In this document: positions 33,494 to 44,795 of the stretch, one piece after another
Layout of the letters: each line of letters begins with the position of its first letter
Position numbering within the stretch: position 1 is the first letter of the stretch
Assembly: GCA_020912385.1 (NCBI GenBank)
Contig: CP087217.1
Location: 1,922,001-1,986,000, forward strand
From: Neofusicoccum parvum
Lineage: Eukaryota; Ascomycota; Dothideomycetes; Botryosphaeriales; Botryosphaeriaceae
Direction: 5' to 3'
Length of the DNA stretch: 64,000 nucleotides
Program-made: the position numbers and the translations under genes
The notes under the pieces: generated by a model
Told to the model about the DNA's origin: nothing
Databases searched by the model: none
What the model saw: the letters and a program-made list of their open reading frames with translations, nothing else

Positions 33494-34910
33494 ATGAGAG
33501 GTTTGTAGGCCGATCGTGAGTGTTGCTGGTCGCCATGCTGATAAGGTACAAGGGTGTTCTACATGCACCAAACGTCGAATCCGGTGTGATTGTAGCCATC
33601 CCTCCTGTGGAAAGTGCGTCAAGAAGGGGCTCGCTTGCCCCGGATATGGGTCTCGGCTCCGATGGGTCGGCGGTGCTGCCGCTCGTGGCCGTTTGAAAGG
33701 CCTCCAAGTCCCGGTCGTGGAACAGTCGTCCCGAAAGGTGCTGGATCTGCTGAATGGTGCTGAGATACCCACCATTCGCTCACTCGGCGGCTACTCCTTA
33801 CAGGAACTGATTGACTATTACGACAAGAACGTGGCCCCAATCATGGTTTGGGTAGACACTGACCACAATCTATATCGACGCCATATTCTCCCTCTGGCAC
33901 ATACCAACCCGACAGTGCGCCTTGCTGTCGCCGCAGTCTCTGCCCAACATGCTGCCGCCTGCCGCGGAGAGCCTGATGTCCCCGAGGACGCCCGGAACGA
34001 AGCAGTCTCCACCATTGCAAGGTACATCAACGACGTCACAAATCAAGTGACAGGTGGACACGACATCGGGAAAAGACTTGATGTCGACTCCGCAGAATGG
34101 ATCCTCGCCTCGATGCTTGTTCTCTCATGCTACGAAATGGCCCACTCCGGTGCCGCCGCTGCCGATTTCCACCGTAAGGCTGCACGATCGCTCATCAACA
34201 CACTCTCAGCAACTGAATGCTCCAAAAGCATGCTGTTCGTATCTCTGAGGAACATGCTGTCTACTTACGACGTATTTGCATGCACTACGTCATTTGAATT
34301 GTCAAGCATCCAGGATACCATACTCCCGGATCCCGGTCATGGGACACTCCTAAACGAGCCCGTCCTCTTCTCAGACTACTTGGTGCTCTTGCATGAGGCC
34401 ACGCTGCTCGCGCGCCGATCTCATTATGTTGAAGGCGAACATCGCGATTGGAGAGCGGAATTCGAGTTAGCCAGGGGAGCCACTCTGATGGCTGCCGGCA
34501 GCCTTTCGCTTGGCTTCGCTACGCAGCGCCGTGACCTCATTCGCCTTGTAGACATACATCACAATGCTGCTATTCTCTACGTAGCAAGATGTCTTGGTCA
34601 CGGAATCGATCATGAATCTATGACAGCGCTGTCTGATCTCTTACGGCAACTTCTGGCGTTGGAAGACCTTCACCAATGGATACACAATCTACCGTGGCCT
34701 ATCTTCATAGCCGGGGTGGAGAGTCATGGAAATAGAGAGAGGCAGACAATTGTTTCTACTCTGTATAAGACTGTTGCAACAGTGCTTGGACTTAAGCAGT
34801 ACCACGAGGTATTGGATTTCCTCAGAGAGTTTTGGTCTGGAAGCAACGCGGATTGGCAGGTTCTAGCCAAAGACTGGGAAGCACAAGGTAGACGAATCCT
34901 AGCATATTAA
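33494..34910 (+). CDS. Zn2Cys6 transcription factor with a 7-nt first exon
   Basis: Exon 1 is only 7 nt (33494–33500, ATGAGAG). A 52-nt intron (33501–33552, GTTTGT…CTGAT…AAG) joins it to exon 2 (33553–34910), giving 454 aa. The zinc cluster begins at residue 4: GCSTCTKRRIRCDCSHPSC then GKC…LAC, with C-x2-C-x6-C-x6-C-x2-C-x6-C spacing. No ATG lies in the open frame upstream of the cluster, only a GTG, which eukaryotes do not normally use. This supports the tiny first exon. The rest carries the fungal-specific regulatory domain, with helical segments such as LPLAHTNPTVRLAVAAVSAQH. It probably regulates the neighbouring transporter, dioxygenase or UNC93 genes; this is inference. If the tiny exon is wrong, the start is unknown but the remainder stands. 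Confidence 0.85.
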
Positions 34911-35435
34911 TCAATTTGGAACCTGATGACAAAGCGGATTGATTGCGTCCGGTAGAGTTCTTGGAAATGGAATTTGCCGACCGGGAATTGCAACGAGCCC
35001 GCACAGCAAATGAGAAACGACGTCACATCTCTCAACTTAGACACATACTGTAGACTTTACGATGCAGTGGGGGTTTCTCCCACCAGCTGCCAAATTAGGT
35101 ATCGTTTTGCGCTAAGCTTCTCTCCCGATATACCAATTTAGGCAGAGTGGATGACCCCGCCGATTTTTTTCTTATCGTATACCTGGCATTAATAAATCGA
35201 ACTTTGACGGCTCGTCGGAAAAGCTGGTAGCCCACACTAGAGCTTTCTCTCTCAATATACCGTATTCAGTAGAGGATATAGTTCACTATTCAGGTAGTTT
35301 GGACGAGAAGTGGATTATCACAGCATCGTATCTTGTGCATAAAGCTGAAGCGGGCCTCTTCGTAAAAATGTGTTTTGTCAGTCTTTACACCTTACTTTCC
35401 CTAGCCCATTGTCTCATTTCTCATAACCTGTAGCC
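34911..35435. other. intergenic, promoter of the dioxygenase
   Basis: An AT-rich 525-bp spacer with no coding signal, ending in a C/T-rich leader directly before the dioxygenase ATG. Confidence 0.55.
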
Positions 35436-36438
35436 ATGAATGCTTCGAACAGGCCCAGCATTTCCCGACTCAATGCTTTAGACCCTTCGACCACACCGCA
35501 GAGCCTGGTTGAGATACTGAAGCGCGATGGAGGTGTGATAGTCGAAAAACTCATCACTCGTCAGATTGCAGACCAGATTCGACAGGACTTGAAGCCACAT
35601 TTCGACAACGACATCCCCGACAAGTACGGCACCTTTCCAACAACGACCCAGCGAGCCACAGGCCTGCTAGGTATTTCTGACGCGTGCATTGAGCTTGCGT
35701 GCAATCCTCTCTACATCAACGTTGCCAATGCATTGGTCTCGTCGAGTCACACTTTTTGGAGGGGGGACCACCAGGCGACTGTTAGCGGCAAACCAATCAT
35801 TTCTTCAACGGTTGGATTTCGCATCAATCCAGGGAGTGATCAGCAGGTTCTCCACCGAGACGACTAGTATGTTTACCACACTCTCATGCTTCCACTCATC
35901 ACTCACCTCTTGTACCAGCGACTATCATCCGCACGATAAAGAGCTCCCTGTGATGATTGGCTGTTTGACGGCATTGACGAAGACAACGAAGGAGAACGGC
36001 GCCACTATCGCTATCCCAGGATCGCACCTTTGGGGACCCGAGCGGCGGCCTTTAGATGAGGAGGCTGTTCCCGCCGAGCTCGAGGTCGGAGATGCCCTGA
36101 TATTTCTGGGAAATCTCTACCACGCAGGAGGTGCCAATGTGACTCAGTAAGTCAAGCCTTAGCACAACTTAGTTCATCGTGTGTTTATGTGGTGCTAACC
36201 GTAACTTTATAGGACCGAGTGCCGTGAAACGGTTGGAATCTTCCTCTGCAAGCCTACGCTTCGCCCTGCCGAAAATCAGTTTCTGATGGTCCCGCTGGAG
36301 AAAGTGAGGAAGATGAAGCCACAAGCACAACGTTTGTTAGGTTACGGGGTTCTAGAACCAGGGGTAGGTTTCATGAATTATCAAGATCCTATGAGGGTTC
36401 TGTTTGGAGTCGAGGACGAGGAGACAGTTAATATGTAG
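35436..36438 (+). CDS. phytanoyl-CoA dioxygenase-family Fe(II)/2-oxoglutarate oxygenase
   Basis: Three exons (35436–35866, 35919–36146, 36213–36438) give 294 aa. The iron-binding facial triad is visible: the H-x-D pair His140/Asp142 in VLHRDD and His212 in NLYHAGG. Arg224 in the TECRETVGIF segment is placed to bind 2-oxoglutarate. Size and motif spacing match the fungal secondary-metabolite members of the family (the AusE/PrhA/AndA type), which oxidise, desaturate or rearrange terpenoid and alkaloid scaffolds. The start LDPSTTPQSLVEILKRDGGVIVEKL is also typical of that group. No biosynthetic core gene is present, so the substrate is unknown. It is convergent with the UNC93-type transporter, 190 bp away. 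Confidence 0.92.
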
Positions 36439-36627
36439 CATCTTCTCCAGAATGAATCGGTTTCTGCACCTGTCATTTTTGAGCTAAGCACAAGCGCCTC
36501 CATGTGCTGAAGTTAGGATAACGCTTCCTTTACATCATCATGGGGGATGTAAGTAACTAGATATATACAAGGTCGAAGCTACTGACACGGACAACATCTA
36601 CAAAGTCTATGTAATCAACTTCCGTGC

Positions 36628-38180
36628 TCAAATAGCTGCATCCCTACCAACGCCAGTCCGCCCCTTAGCTAGTTTCTCCTTCTCCTCAGGCGTGATGATT
36701 TCCGCATCAACAGCAGCCTCCTCGTCATTCTGCTGGGCCGCCACAGCAAACTTGTCCGTCTCGACAGGAACATGGTCTCTGACGACAAGCCAAGTGGGGT
36801 AGACAGCAAGCCCTGAATCAACGTGCGTCAGCTTCCACCGGCGCTGCAACGCGGCTCGAATGCGAGACATGACTTACCGAGCAAGATTGTGTTCACGGCC
36901 AACGGCACGCGGCCGCCCTTCCAGTCCCGCGTGTTCAGGCCGAAGCTGACGGCCTGCGCGAAGCTCTCCTGGCCCCGCAGCACGCCGGAGAACCTGCTCA
37001 GCTCGGAGATGTTGTCGGTCTTGGTGGCCAGGAGGTAGTATAGCCAGTTCTGCAGGGCCTGGCGGGCGAAGTCCCAGAGGAGCAGCACGAAGAAGCCCTC
37101 GACGAAGCCTTTGTCGGTCCAGTCGTAGGCCGGTGGGTTGGCGGTGTACTTCTCCTGGATGACCCAGCCGTACACCCAGGCGACGACGTGCCAGGCGACG
37201 ACGTAGTAGAAGCCGAGGGTGATGCGCTTCTTGACGGCGAAGCCCCTGTAGTCGAGCAGGGTGCTCATGAGCTGCGAGGAGAGCAGGGTGCCGAAGTTGG
37301 AGACGAAGCCGATCAGGGCGCGGGCGCGCACGGCGAAGTAGTAGGTCTGGAAGTTGCCGCTGTACTGGTTGAAGTAGGCGGCCCAGAAGACGGGCAGCAG
37401 CAGCAGCACGTCCCGGCGGGTGCTGATGCGCCACAGCGCCGCCAGCTCGGCCTTGAAGCTCTGCTCGGCGCGCACGATCACCCTGCTGCCGTCGCCGCGC
37501 ACCACCTTCTCGGGCGGCGACAGCAGCAGCGCCAGCGGCACGCTCAGGCACTGCAGCGCCACGAACACCAGGTACGTCTGCGAGCCGACCTTGCCCTTGG
37601 TCTTCGCGGCGGCGTCGTGGTTCATGGCCAGCACGATGGCGCCGCCCAGCAGCGGGCCCCCCGTGCGGAACCACAGCCAGATGTTCATGTAGCGGCCGCG
37701 GCGGGCGGGCTCGGGGTAGCCCAGGGCGACGGCGCCCTCGGCCGCCCAGAACAGGCCGGCCGAGACGCCGCAGGCCGCCGCGCCGACCAGCACGAACCAC
37801 ACGTTGCCGAAGCGGTTGTTGGTGTACAGGCCGGCCGAGTACAGCGGGTAGCCGACCGCGCCCAGCAGCAGCGTGCGCGCCAGCCCCACCCGGTTCGCCA
37901 TCGGCCCGCCCAGCAGGCACAGGATCCCCATCAGCCCGAACACCAGCGCGTTGGCCGCGTTGACCAGGTACGGCTTCTGCGCCCCGCCCGCCCCCAGCGC
38001 GTTCATCGCGTTCCACAGCCCCGGCGCCATGAACCCGACGCCGCCGATGACGAAGGCGTTGAAGAGCGTGCCGTGTCGCCACGCGAGGCGCGGCCTGGGC
38101 GTGGGGTCGTCGGTGCTGGACGAGGACGGCGGCGTGGCCACCGCCGTGGACGGCTCCTTGGAGGGCGTCGGCTCTGCCAT
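36628..38180 (-). CDS. UNC93-like MFS transporter
   Basis: Two minus-strand exons (38180–36878 and 36812–36628) give 495 aa. The sequence shows the fungal UNC93-like (DUF895) pattern: FNAFVIGGVGFMAPGLWNAM in helix 1, GGGAQKP followed by NAANALVFGLMGILCLLGGP, GLFWAAEGAVALGYP and RGRYMNIWLWFRTGGPLLGG, with about 11–12 membrane helices. The N-terminus is Ser/Pro/Thr-rich and cytoplasmic, and the C-terminus is charged. The substrate is not known for most members; ion or metabolite movement and metabolite export have been suggested. It lies convergent with the Fe/2OG dioxygenase and close to a Zn2Cys6 regulator, so an export role for the dioxygenase product is possible but unproven. Confidence 0.92.
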
Positions 38181-39720
38181 TGTGGGATCGGTTCAGGGGG
38201 CGACGGGTCAGAGAGGTGCGGCACAAGGGCGGACAGTCCGGCGTCTCTATTTATCACCCATCCGCTCTCTTTCTTGGTTCCCACAGCGTGACATCCTCAA
38301 CGAAGAAAAATCTGCTCTGCAGTGAAAAACTGCGCTGCTCATCGGCGACCGCTATAGCGAGTTCGGCCTTGGCGAGCGGTGATGAGACGCTGCGAATCCA
38401 GCTTGCTCGGCGGCGCGGGCCATTTTGAGGATGGGAGAAGCTGAAACGAGATGTCTGCGATGGTGCAATCGAGAATTGCGGGCCCAGGACTCGGCTATGC
38501 TGCCGTAAGAGGAAGGTGGTAGCCGGCGGCTCTGTGAATTGATCAACACATCTGCTGTGCCGATGGTCTCAGGGCTTGTCCTATGAAGGGAATATATTTG
38601 TTGCTGCCCGTGATGAGACTCTGCCGCATTGGTGAGTCTTCTACACCGGTGTGCGACTGCCGTGCCGATTTTCGTGGTCGAAGGTATTTCGTGAAGACTT
38701 TCTGGGAACTGACTGTGCCTGCCTATGGTTGTAGCTACCTTTATACAGCTGAGCGCAGAATGATGTTGCGAGCACTTGCGGAGGGCGTTCAGAGCATACA
38801 GAGTGTCTGGGACGTATGCAACTTAGTGATTACCCGGAGAGTGTACATGGGTCACAGCTGCAGAGCTGCCTTTCTCGAAAAAGCTGTGTGGGTGGTATGG
38901 CGGAGCCTCGGTGTAAGAGATTGCGGCCGATGAGTGATCGCAGACGACTGCTCAAACGCCAGTCGTTAGCTCGATGGGCGGCCGCGAGAGCCCGACAGAG
39001 AACCACCAGACGCTAAATGAAGCATCGGCTGTGACGGCGGTGTTGATGACAGGCTCAGATGCATGTGCGGAGCCGTAGACAGGCCCTGCACAGATAGATG
39101 GGCAGTGAGAAGGACGCGGTGACAAAAGTAAGCGCCGAATGGTGAAGGCAGACGCAGGCTGGAGCACAGCCCCGGATCAAACCTCGGTCCGCTTGGGCAC
39201 CCCCTTGTTCCTTTCCTCGATGGTGCGGGGACGGCGAAAAAGTGGGTGCTGGAGACGGCGACGACGACTGCCACCGCTACCGAAGTGACGCCAGCATCTG
39301 CACGCCGAGGAGTCGGGCGTGCGGATGCATATGTCCCTTCTCGTCCGACCGAATGTGGATATCGAAACCCTCCCGCCGGCCTGTCTGTCGAGACGATCCC
39401 GCTCTTTCCCGAGTCGGCTTGCCGACATCTCAAGCTCTGAGCATGCCCTTCTTGACGAGGCATCGGAGAGGGACGACCCGGCTTGGGCTTAGCATTGCCC
39501 CTCTTCGCCGCAGTCGCGTGCTCCGCCGCCTCTTGGCTGTTGGCGATGATCCAATCGAGGCTGCTCGAGCTGCGGTCCTTATCTAATTTTGGCGGCCAAT
39601 ACAAATACGCGACGGCCCGAACGAGAGCACAACCTTAATGCATCCCTGCTTCGCTATAAATGGCAATCCCAGTTTCAGTATCACTAAATTCCGAGCTGCT
39701 TGTTGAATAATTAGAAAGTC
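38181..39720. other. long intergenic region, no supported gene
   Basis: A 1.5-kb region upstream of the UNC93 gene. Open frames at 38583–38933 (+) and 38966–39604 (−, 212 codons) were examined. Neither shows a family, a targeting signal or convincing amino-acid usage. Confidence 0.4.
39655..39660 (+). promoter_or_regulatory. TATA box of the cysteine-rich small gene
   Basis: TATAAA 61 bp upstream of the ATG at 39721. The spacing is like that of several other genes here and adds support to the small gene model that follows. Confidence 0.4.
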
Positions 39721-40259
39721 ATGCCACTATGCAGTGGACGTAAGTATGAGGGAGGACTATGATCTCTCCGCTCTGAACTATTTGATTATGAAGAAACGGT
39801 TCACCGCACTGCTTGTGAGACTTTCGACTTCGATACAGCCACGTCTTGTCCTCGCTGGATTGCGCTAACAGCTCCCGCACAGCCAGGTTCTGTCCTTATC
39901 GTGCACCGTGGCTCAGTCGAGGTTTAGAAAAAGTGGAGCTGATGAAGACCATCCAATCCTGCTGCCGCCCAGAACGCTGCTGTCCAATGCTCGTAGATAT
40001 CAACAGCCCGCCCTTCTATCTTGCCACGACCGCGTGCCACATGGAACATGTCCCGCGTCCAAGCCGGATGCCTTATCCGTCGACAGGGGACGTTGCGATC
40101 AAAGAGTGGTTGACTACGCAATCTTCATGTCCCGAGTGTACTTATCGCCTGCTACGTCGACAACGTCATCAATGCACAGCCTACCACGGCTCAGATTGCT
40201 GGGCGCACTGCCATTTCAATCAATCCTATCAATTTCAACTTGTTGCGCATTCAAAATAG
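39721..40259 (+). CDS. small cysteine-rich hypothetical protein (three exons)
   Basis: Three exons (39721–39739, 39794–39900, 39948–40259) with introns of 54 and 47 nt, both GT…AAG and in phase, give 145 aa. Exon 2 encodes TACETFDFDTATSCPRWIAL, and exon 3 encodes IQSCCRPERCCPMLVDINSP and later SSCPECTYRLLRRQRHQ. The second intron has a GCTGATG branch-like sequence just before its acceptor. The Cys pairs (CC, CC, CPEC) suggest a metal-binding or disulfide-rich fold. There is no signal peptide (start MPLCSG), so it is probably intracellular. It resembles the many lineage-specific Cys-rich small proteins of ascomycetes, and no named family was recognised. The join across three different frames, none coherent alone, is the main evidence for a gene. 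The C-terminal 40 residues, rich in Cys, His and Gln, are less convincing. Confidence 0.5.
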
Positions 40260-41284
40260 CTGGCGAACCAGACTGAGACTCACCAGCCCATGCAGGTTCC
40301 ATCAAGCGCCGAGACGTGGACACCATTTCGCCAAGATTGATCTGCCCTTGCCTATTGCGGCAGTTCATTGCCATCTTCACAAGCCACGATGGTGTAGTCT
40401 CTCATAATAGTACTGGGCCTATTCCAAGAAATACTCTAGAATCGCGGCGATTCGTCTTCCTTACATACAACGAGCAGTCAGCTCCGATGCTGTTTCTAAC
40501 TCTACTCGTTAACTTTTTAAATTCTCTAAAGTGCGGATATGCAAGAAATGTAATTGAATTGAGGCAATCCCTGCAGTCACTCAACATGCTAGGCTGCAAA
40601 GGCTAAAAAGCGGACCGAATGCACAAGGCGGGGAAGAAATTATAAGCGCGTAAGCCAAGCTAACCCGAAGCAAGGGATAAGGAGGGGTTTACGCGTCTTA
40701 GGATAACTCTCCGGACTGCAGCATGATTGCCTGAGGCGCTCATTGGTCTGAATGCTTGTCGGTTGAAACAAAACCATACAAGGTACGTCTTTAGCTACAG
40801 AGAGACGTCCAGACTAAACGTTTTGCAGTCGGACAAGACCTTAGCTTCCAAGACATATAAGACGAGCCCGAACCTTGCCGAAAGCCAACCGCAAGCCAAC
40901 CGAAAGCTTGTACCAAGACGACAAGACCGACGAGACCCAACACTCTGCCTTTCTGCACCATTTGTTCCCCCGAGCCAAGCAATCACGACATATCTGCTAC
41001 GGATCGCGTTTGCGGATCGCTGCCGGCCGTTTCACGCTGCACCAAGTGTTCCTGGAGATATGTAAATCCGCTCACGACTGGAGCACATTCAAGCACTGCC
41101 ACGAGACATCCCGACATGGTCAGACACTGCCACCAAGTCGACCGTGCGCTAGGCGCCGAGTCGCCTTCCACGATCTTGTCCTGTCCTCCGGTCTCTTATC
41201 TGCCTCCATGAAGTATAAAACCACACATGATGTCTGCTTCCATTTTCAGAAGCACCACTGTCTCCGAGCTGGCTGAAGACCACC
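40260..41284. other. intergenic, promoter of the sulfate permease
   Basis: A 1.0-kb AT-richer spacer with no supported gene. The last 300 bases contain a C-rich leader and the TATA element listed separately. Confidence 0.5.
41214..41220 (+). promoter_or_regulatory. TATA box of the sulfate permease
   Basis: TATAAAA 65–71 bp upstream of the ATG at 41285. Confidence 0.5.
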
Positions 41285-43846
41285 ATGGCTCCAACTCGGA
41301 AGGATATCGGACGTGCACTGGCCAAACCACTTGGAATCGACGTCGATTATCGAGATGAGCCAAAGTTTGACGACAATACCGACACCCTTTCGGGCTCGAC
41401 CGTCGAGCTTTTCTACGAGGATGAGCCAACAGCCAAAGAGTACTTGTCTCGTTTCAAGCCCACCACGTCCGGGCTTCTCCGATACATCAGAAGCTTGTTT
41501 CCCTTCTGGTCATGGATCTTCCACTACAACCTCCAATGGCTGACGGGAGACGTCGTGGCTGGTATGACTCGAAACAGTCGGTTTAAGTGCTTCCACGGCT
41601 AACTTGCCCAGGTCTCACGGTCGGCTTTGTCGTCATACCGCAAGGGATGGCCTATGCATCCCTGGCAGAGCTCACTCCCGAATATGGCCTGTACACGTCG
41701 TTCGTTGGCTTTCTCTTGTACTGGGCATTTGCTACGTCGAAGGACATCACGATCGGGGTATACAACGATGCAGTCCAGCATTCATGCTCCACGCTGACGT
41801 GGCTCAGACAGTTGCAATTATGTCGACAATCGTGGGCAACGTTGTGGTCAAGGTCCAGGAGCAACACCCCGACATCCCATCGGAACAAATTGCTAGAGGT
41901 CTTTCCTTAGTGTCTGGAGCTATCCTGCTCTTCATCGGCCTGATTCGTGCTGGGTGGCTGGTGGAGTTCATTCCTCTGGTTGCCATCAACGCCTTCACGA
42001 CCGGAGCAGCAATCAGCATCGCGTCAGGTCAAGTCCCTGCGATGATGGGTATCCGAGGCATCAACACGAGAGGAGCAACGTACTTGATCCTTATCGACAT
42101 TTTGAAGAATCTTGGGGCCACCCGGATTGATGCCGCCATGGGAATTACCGCTTTGGCTTTTCTCTACCTGCTTCGATGGTTCTGCAACTTCATGTCCCGA
42201 AAGCAACCCCAAAAGAAGAAGATGTGGTTCTTCCTTTCGACGCTTCGGATGGCTTTCGTTATTTTGTTCTACACCATGATCAGCTGGCTGGTCAACAGAA
42301 ACATCGCGAATGAGGATGAGGCCAGGTTCAAGATTCTTGGGACCGTTCCCAGAGGTATATACACTCGCTCACAACGTTGCTTCCTCGGTGTGCTGACGAG
42401 TGGGATAAAGGCTTTCAGCACGCTGGCGCGCCTGTTCTCGAGGCTAGAATGATACGAGCATTCGCTGGTGATCTCCCGGCCACGTTGATAGTACTGCTCA
42501 TCGAGCACATTGCTATCTCGAAGTCGTTTGGCCGCATCAACAACTACACCATCGATCCTTCACAGGAGCTTGTGGCGCTGGGGTTCACAAATCTGTTTGG
42601 CCCGTTCTTGGGAGGCTATCCGGCCACTGGTTCGTTCTCCCGTACAGCAATCAAGTCCAAGGCAGGCGTGCGCACCCCACTGGCTGGCGTCTTTACAGCT
42701 GTTCTGGTCCTACTGGCGCTGTATGCCCTCACTTCCGTTTTCTTCTACATTCCATCAGCCAGCATTGCCGGCTTGATCATCCATGCGGTGCTGGACGTTG
42801 TTACCCCTCCCGCTGTGCTCTACAAGTTCTGGGAAGTGTCGCCGCTCGAAGTTGTCCTTTTCTTCATCGGTGTCTTCATCACAATTTTCACGAACATCGA
42901 GAACGGCGTATACGCGGTCGTCGCCACTTCAGCAGCGGTCTTGCTGTTCCGCCACGCCCGCGCCAAAGGCGTCATGCTCGGCCGCGTCCAAATCCGCTAC
43001 ATCGCCAAGTCCTCGCTCGGCAGCTCTCACGACATCACCAGCAAAGGCAACAGCCCGACATCCCAGGAGCACGACCCTCCCTCATCCCCACCCGCCACCG
43101 CCACCGCCGAGGCCTACATCCCCATCTCACACCTCGACGGCTCCAACCCCTCCATCCCCACCACCCCCTCGCCGCACCCAGGCATCTTCATCTACAAGTT
43201 CACCGACGGCCTCACCTACGTCAACCAAGCCCACTACCTCGACCACCTCGCCTCCACCCTCCTCGCCGCCACCCGCCCCACCACACCCCCCACCTACGCC
43301 CGCCCCGGCGACCGCCCCTGGAACGACCCCGGCCCGCCCCGCGGCCAGCAGCTCCCAACGACCGCCACCGACCCCCGCCCGCCCCTCCGCGCCGTCGTCC
43401 TCGACTTCGCCGCCGTCGCCCTCACCGACGTCACCGCCGTCCAGGGCCTGCTCGACGTGCGCCGCCAGCTCGACCGCCACGCCGCGCCCGACCCCGTGGA
43501 GTGGCACTTCGCGGGCGTGGGGCGGCGCTGGACAAAGCGCGCGCTGGCGGCCGCCGGGTTCGGGGGCGCGGGCACGGGCGGGGACGACGCGGTACTGTTC
43601 GGCGTGGCGGCGTGCGCGGAGGTGGTGGATGACGAGGGGCCGGAGGCGCGGGATGTGGAGGGTGGGGCGAGGAGCAGTGAGGGTGGGGAGACGGAGGTGG
43701 AGGGTGCGAGGAGGGTGGCGGCGGTTTATGGGGTGGATAGGCCGTTCTTCCATGTCGATGTGGCGGCGGCGGTGAGGTGTGCGGTGCGGAATGCGGAGAG
43801 GAGGGAGGTGGCAGCCGAGCAGAGGGTTGTTGGGAAGGAGAATTGA
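41285..43846 (+). CDS. sulfate permease (SulP/SLC26 family) with STAS domain
   Basis: Four exons (41285–41561, 41612–41757, 41808–42354, 42411–43846) give 801 aa. The transport part begins with WLTGDVVAGLTVGFVVIPQG and MAYASLAELTPEYGLYTSF, the sulfate-transporter signature region. It continues with KDITIGTVAIMSTIVG and the conserved GGYPATGSFSRTAIKSKAG, over about 12 membrane helices. The C-terminal cytoplasmic STAS domain starts near IFIYKFTDGLTYVNQAHYL and includes VVLDFAAVALTDVTAVQG. Two Pro/Thr/Ser-rich low-complexity inserts interrupt the linker and STAS domain. The protein should import sulfate by proton symport at the plasma membrane and feed cysteine and methionine synthesis; in fungi such genes are usually induced by sulfur limitation. 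Codons turn from C-rich to G-rich near 43500. Confidence 0.94.
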
Positions 43847-44795
43847 GATGAGGGTGTGCTGAATATGTGGTTGAGTCTGTGGCTGTGCCATGGATACCAT
43901 TTTCTTATTGTCTTCTTACTTTTGTGTTTCTCTAAGTTTTCATTGTTCTCTTGAACGAGCACTCGTAGCGCACACAATCCTTATCAGTAGGCCTACTGGA
44001 TCCAGAAGTTTCTTGCGTATGGTGCCATATAACTGCCGTGTCTTTGTTGACGAGCATGTGAAAGACCCTCACTATTGCGTCAGGGTTCTCTCTACAAAGT
44101 GCCGCCAAGCATCGTCTCCCTTCGTACCTTCGCGTGTTTGACGGAAGTCTTGAGATTGGGAACAAACTCAAATGTTGTTTCCATTTTTTGCCAAGTAAAA
44201 CTTCGGAGAATAATCCGAGCGCCCGTAAACAATGCCGTCTATCCGGCGAGCGTTCTTGGTTCACTCAGGCGTCTTCCATTGAAACAAAATCTTTTTCGCG
44301 CATTGCGGATAACTCGCTCTGTGCACGATTTCACCATGAGTTTTGCTCAATGCACGTTTCAGCGAGGCGTACCACGGTGCGGTGGATTGGGTGGTTTAAC
44401 GCATGGTCAATGCCTCCGAAACGGACTAGTACAAGAGGTTTGCTCATGCGTTTGGGCCAAGAATATGCATGGTCGCTCCAGACGCGGCTATCGTCGATAA
44501 CATAAAGTTAAAACACGAGCGCGATTCGCTCCGTGCATACCATTCAGAGGGCGTGGAGGTAAGAGAATGCCTATAGCGACGTTCTAGCGTGTTTTGCGCC
44601 AGAAGTATCCCATTGAGGCTCTGTTCTACTAACTCTTCGACAAGTTTGTCAACAGACTCGGATGTTTCTACCGACTTCTAGTGTGTTTGTGTATATCTTG
44701 GCTCTTGGAGAAGATGCTATATAGCTTTGATCTTCGGACTGGTAGAAGGTGCAGCATTCATCCACACTTCTCCTACACATCCATTCCAAACCACA
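43847..44795. other. intergenic, no gene seen
   Basis: A 950-bp spacer. Two overlapping frames of 120–141 codons exist at about 44075–44505 (+), but neither begins with ATG nor has family features. Confidence 0.45.
44718..44724 (+). promoter_or_regulatory. TATA box of the small secreted protein
   Basis: TATATAG about 72–78 bp upstream of the ATG at 44796. Confidence 0.45.

Noticed and set aside
33516..33552. GTG start for the second Zn2Cys6 regulator
   Set aside because: GTG is not a usual nuclear start codon; a micro-exon with ATG and a clean intron explains the start better.
36874..38226. 450-codon second minus-strand frame overlapping the UNC93 gene
   Set aside because: The overlapping frame encodes the membrane transporter with family motifs; this one is Arg/Gly/Ala/Pro noise.
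38966..39604. 212-codon minus-strand open frame
   Set aside because: Ser/Pro/Arg-rich with no domain; other frames are also open.
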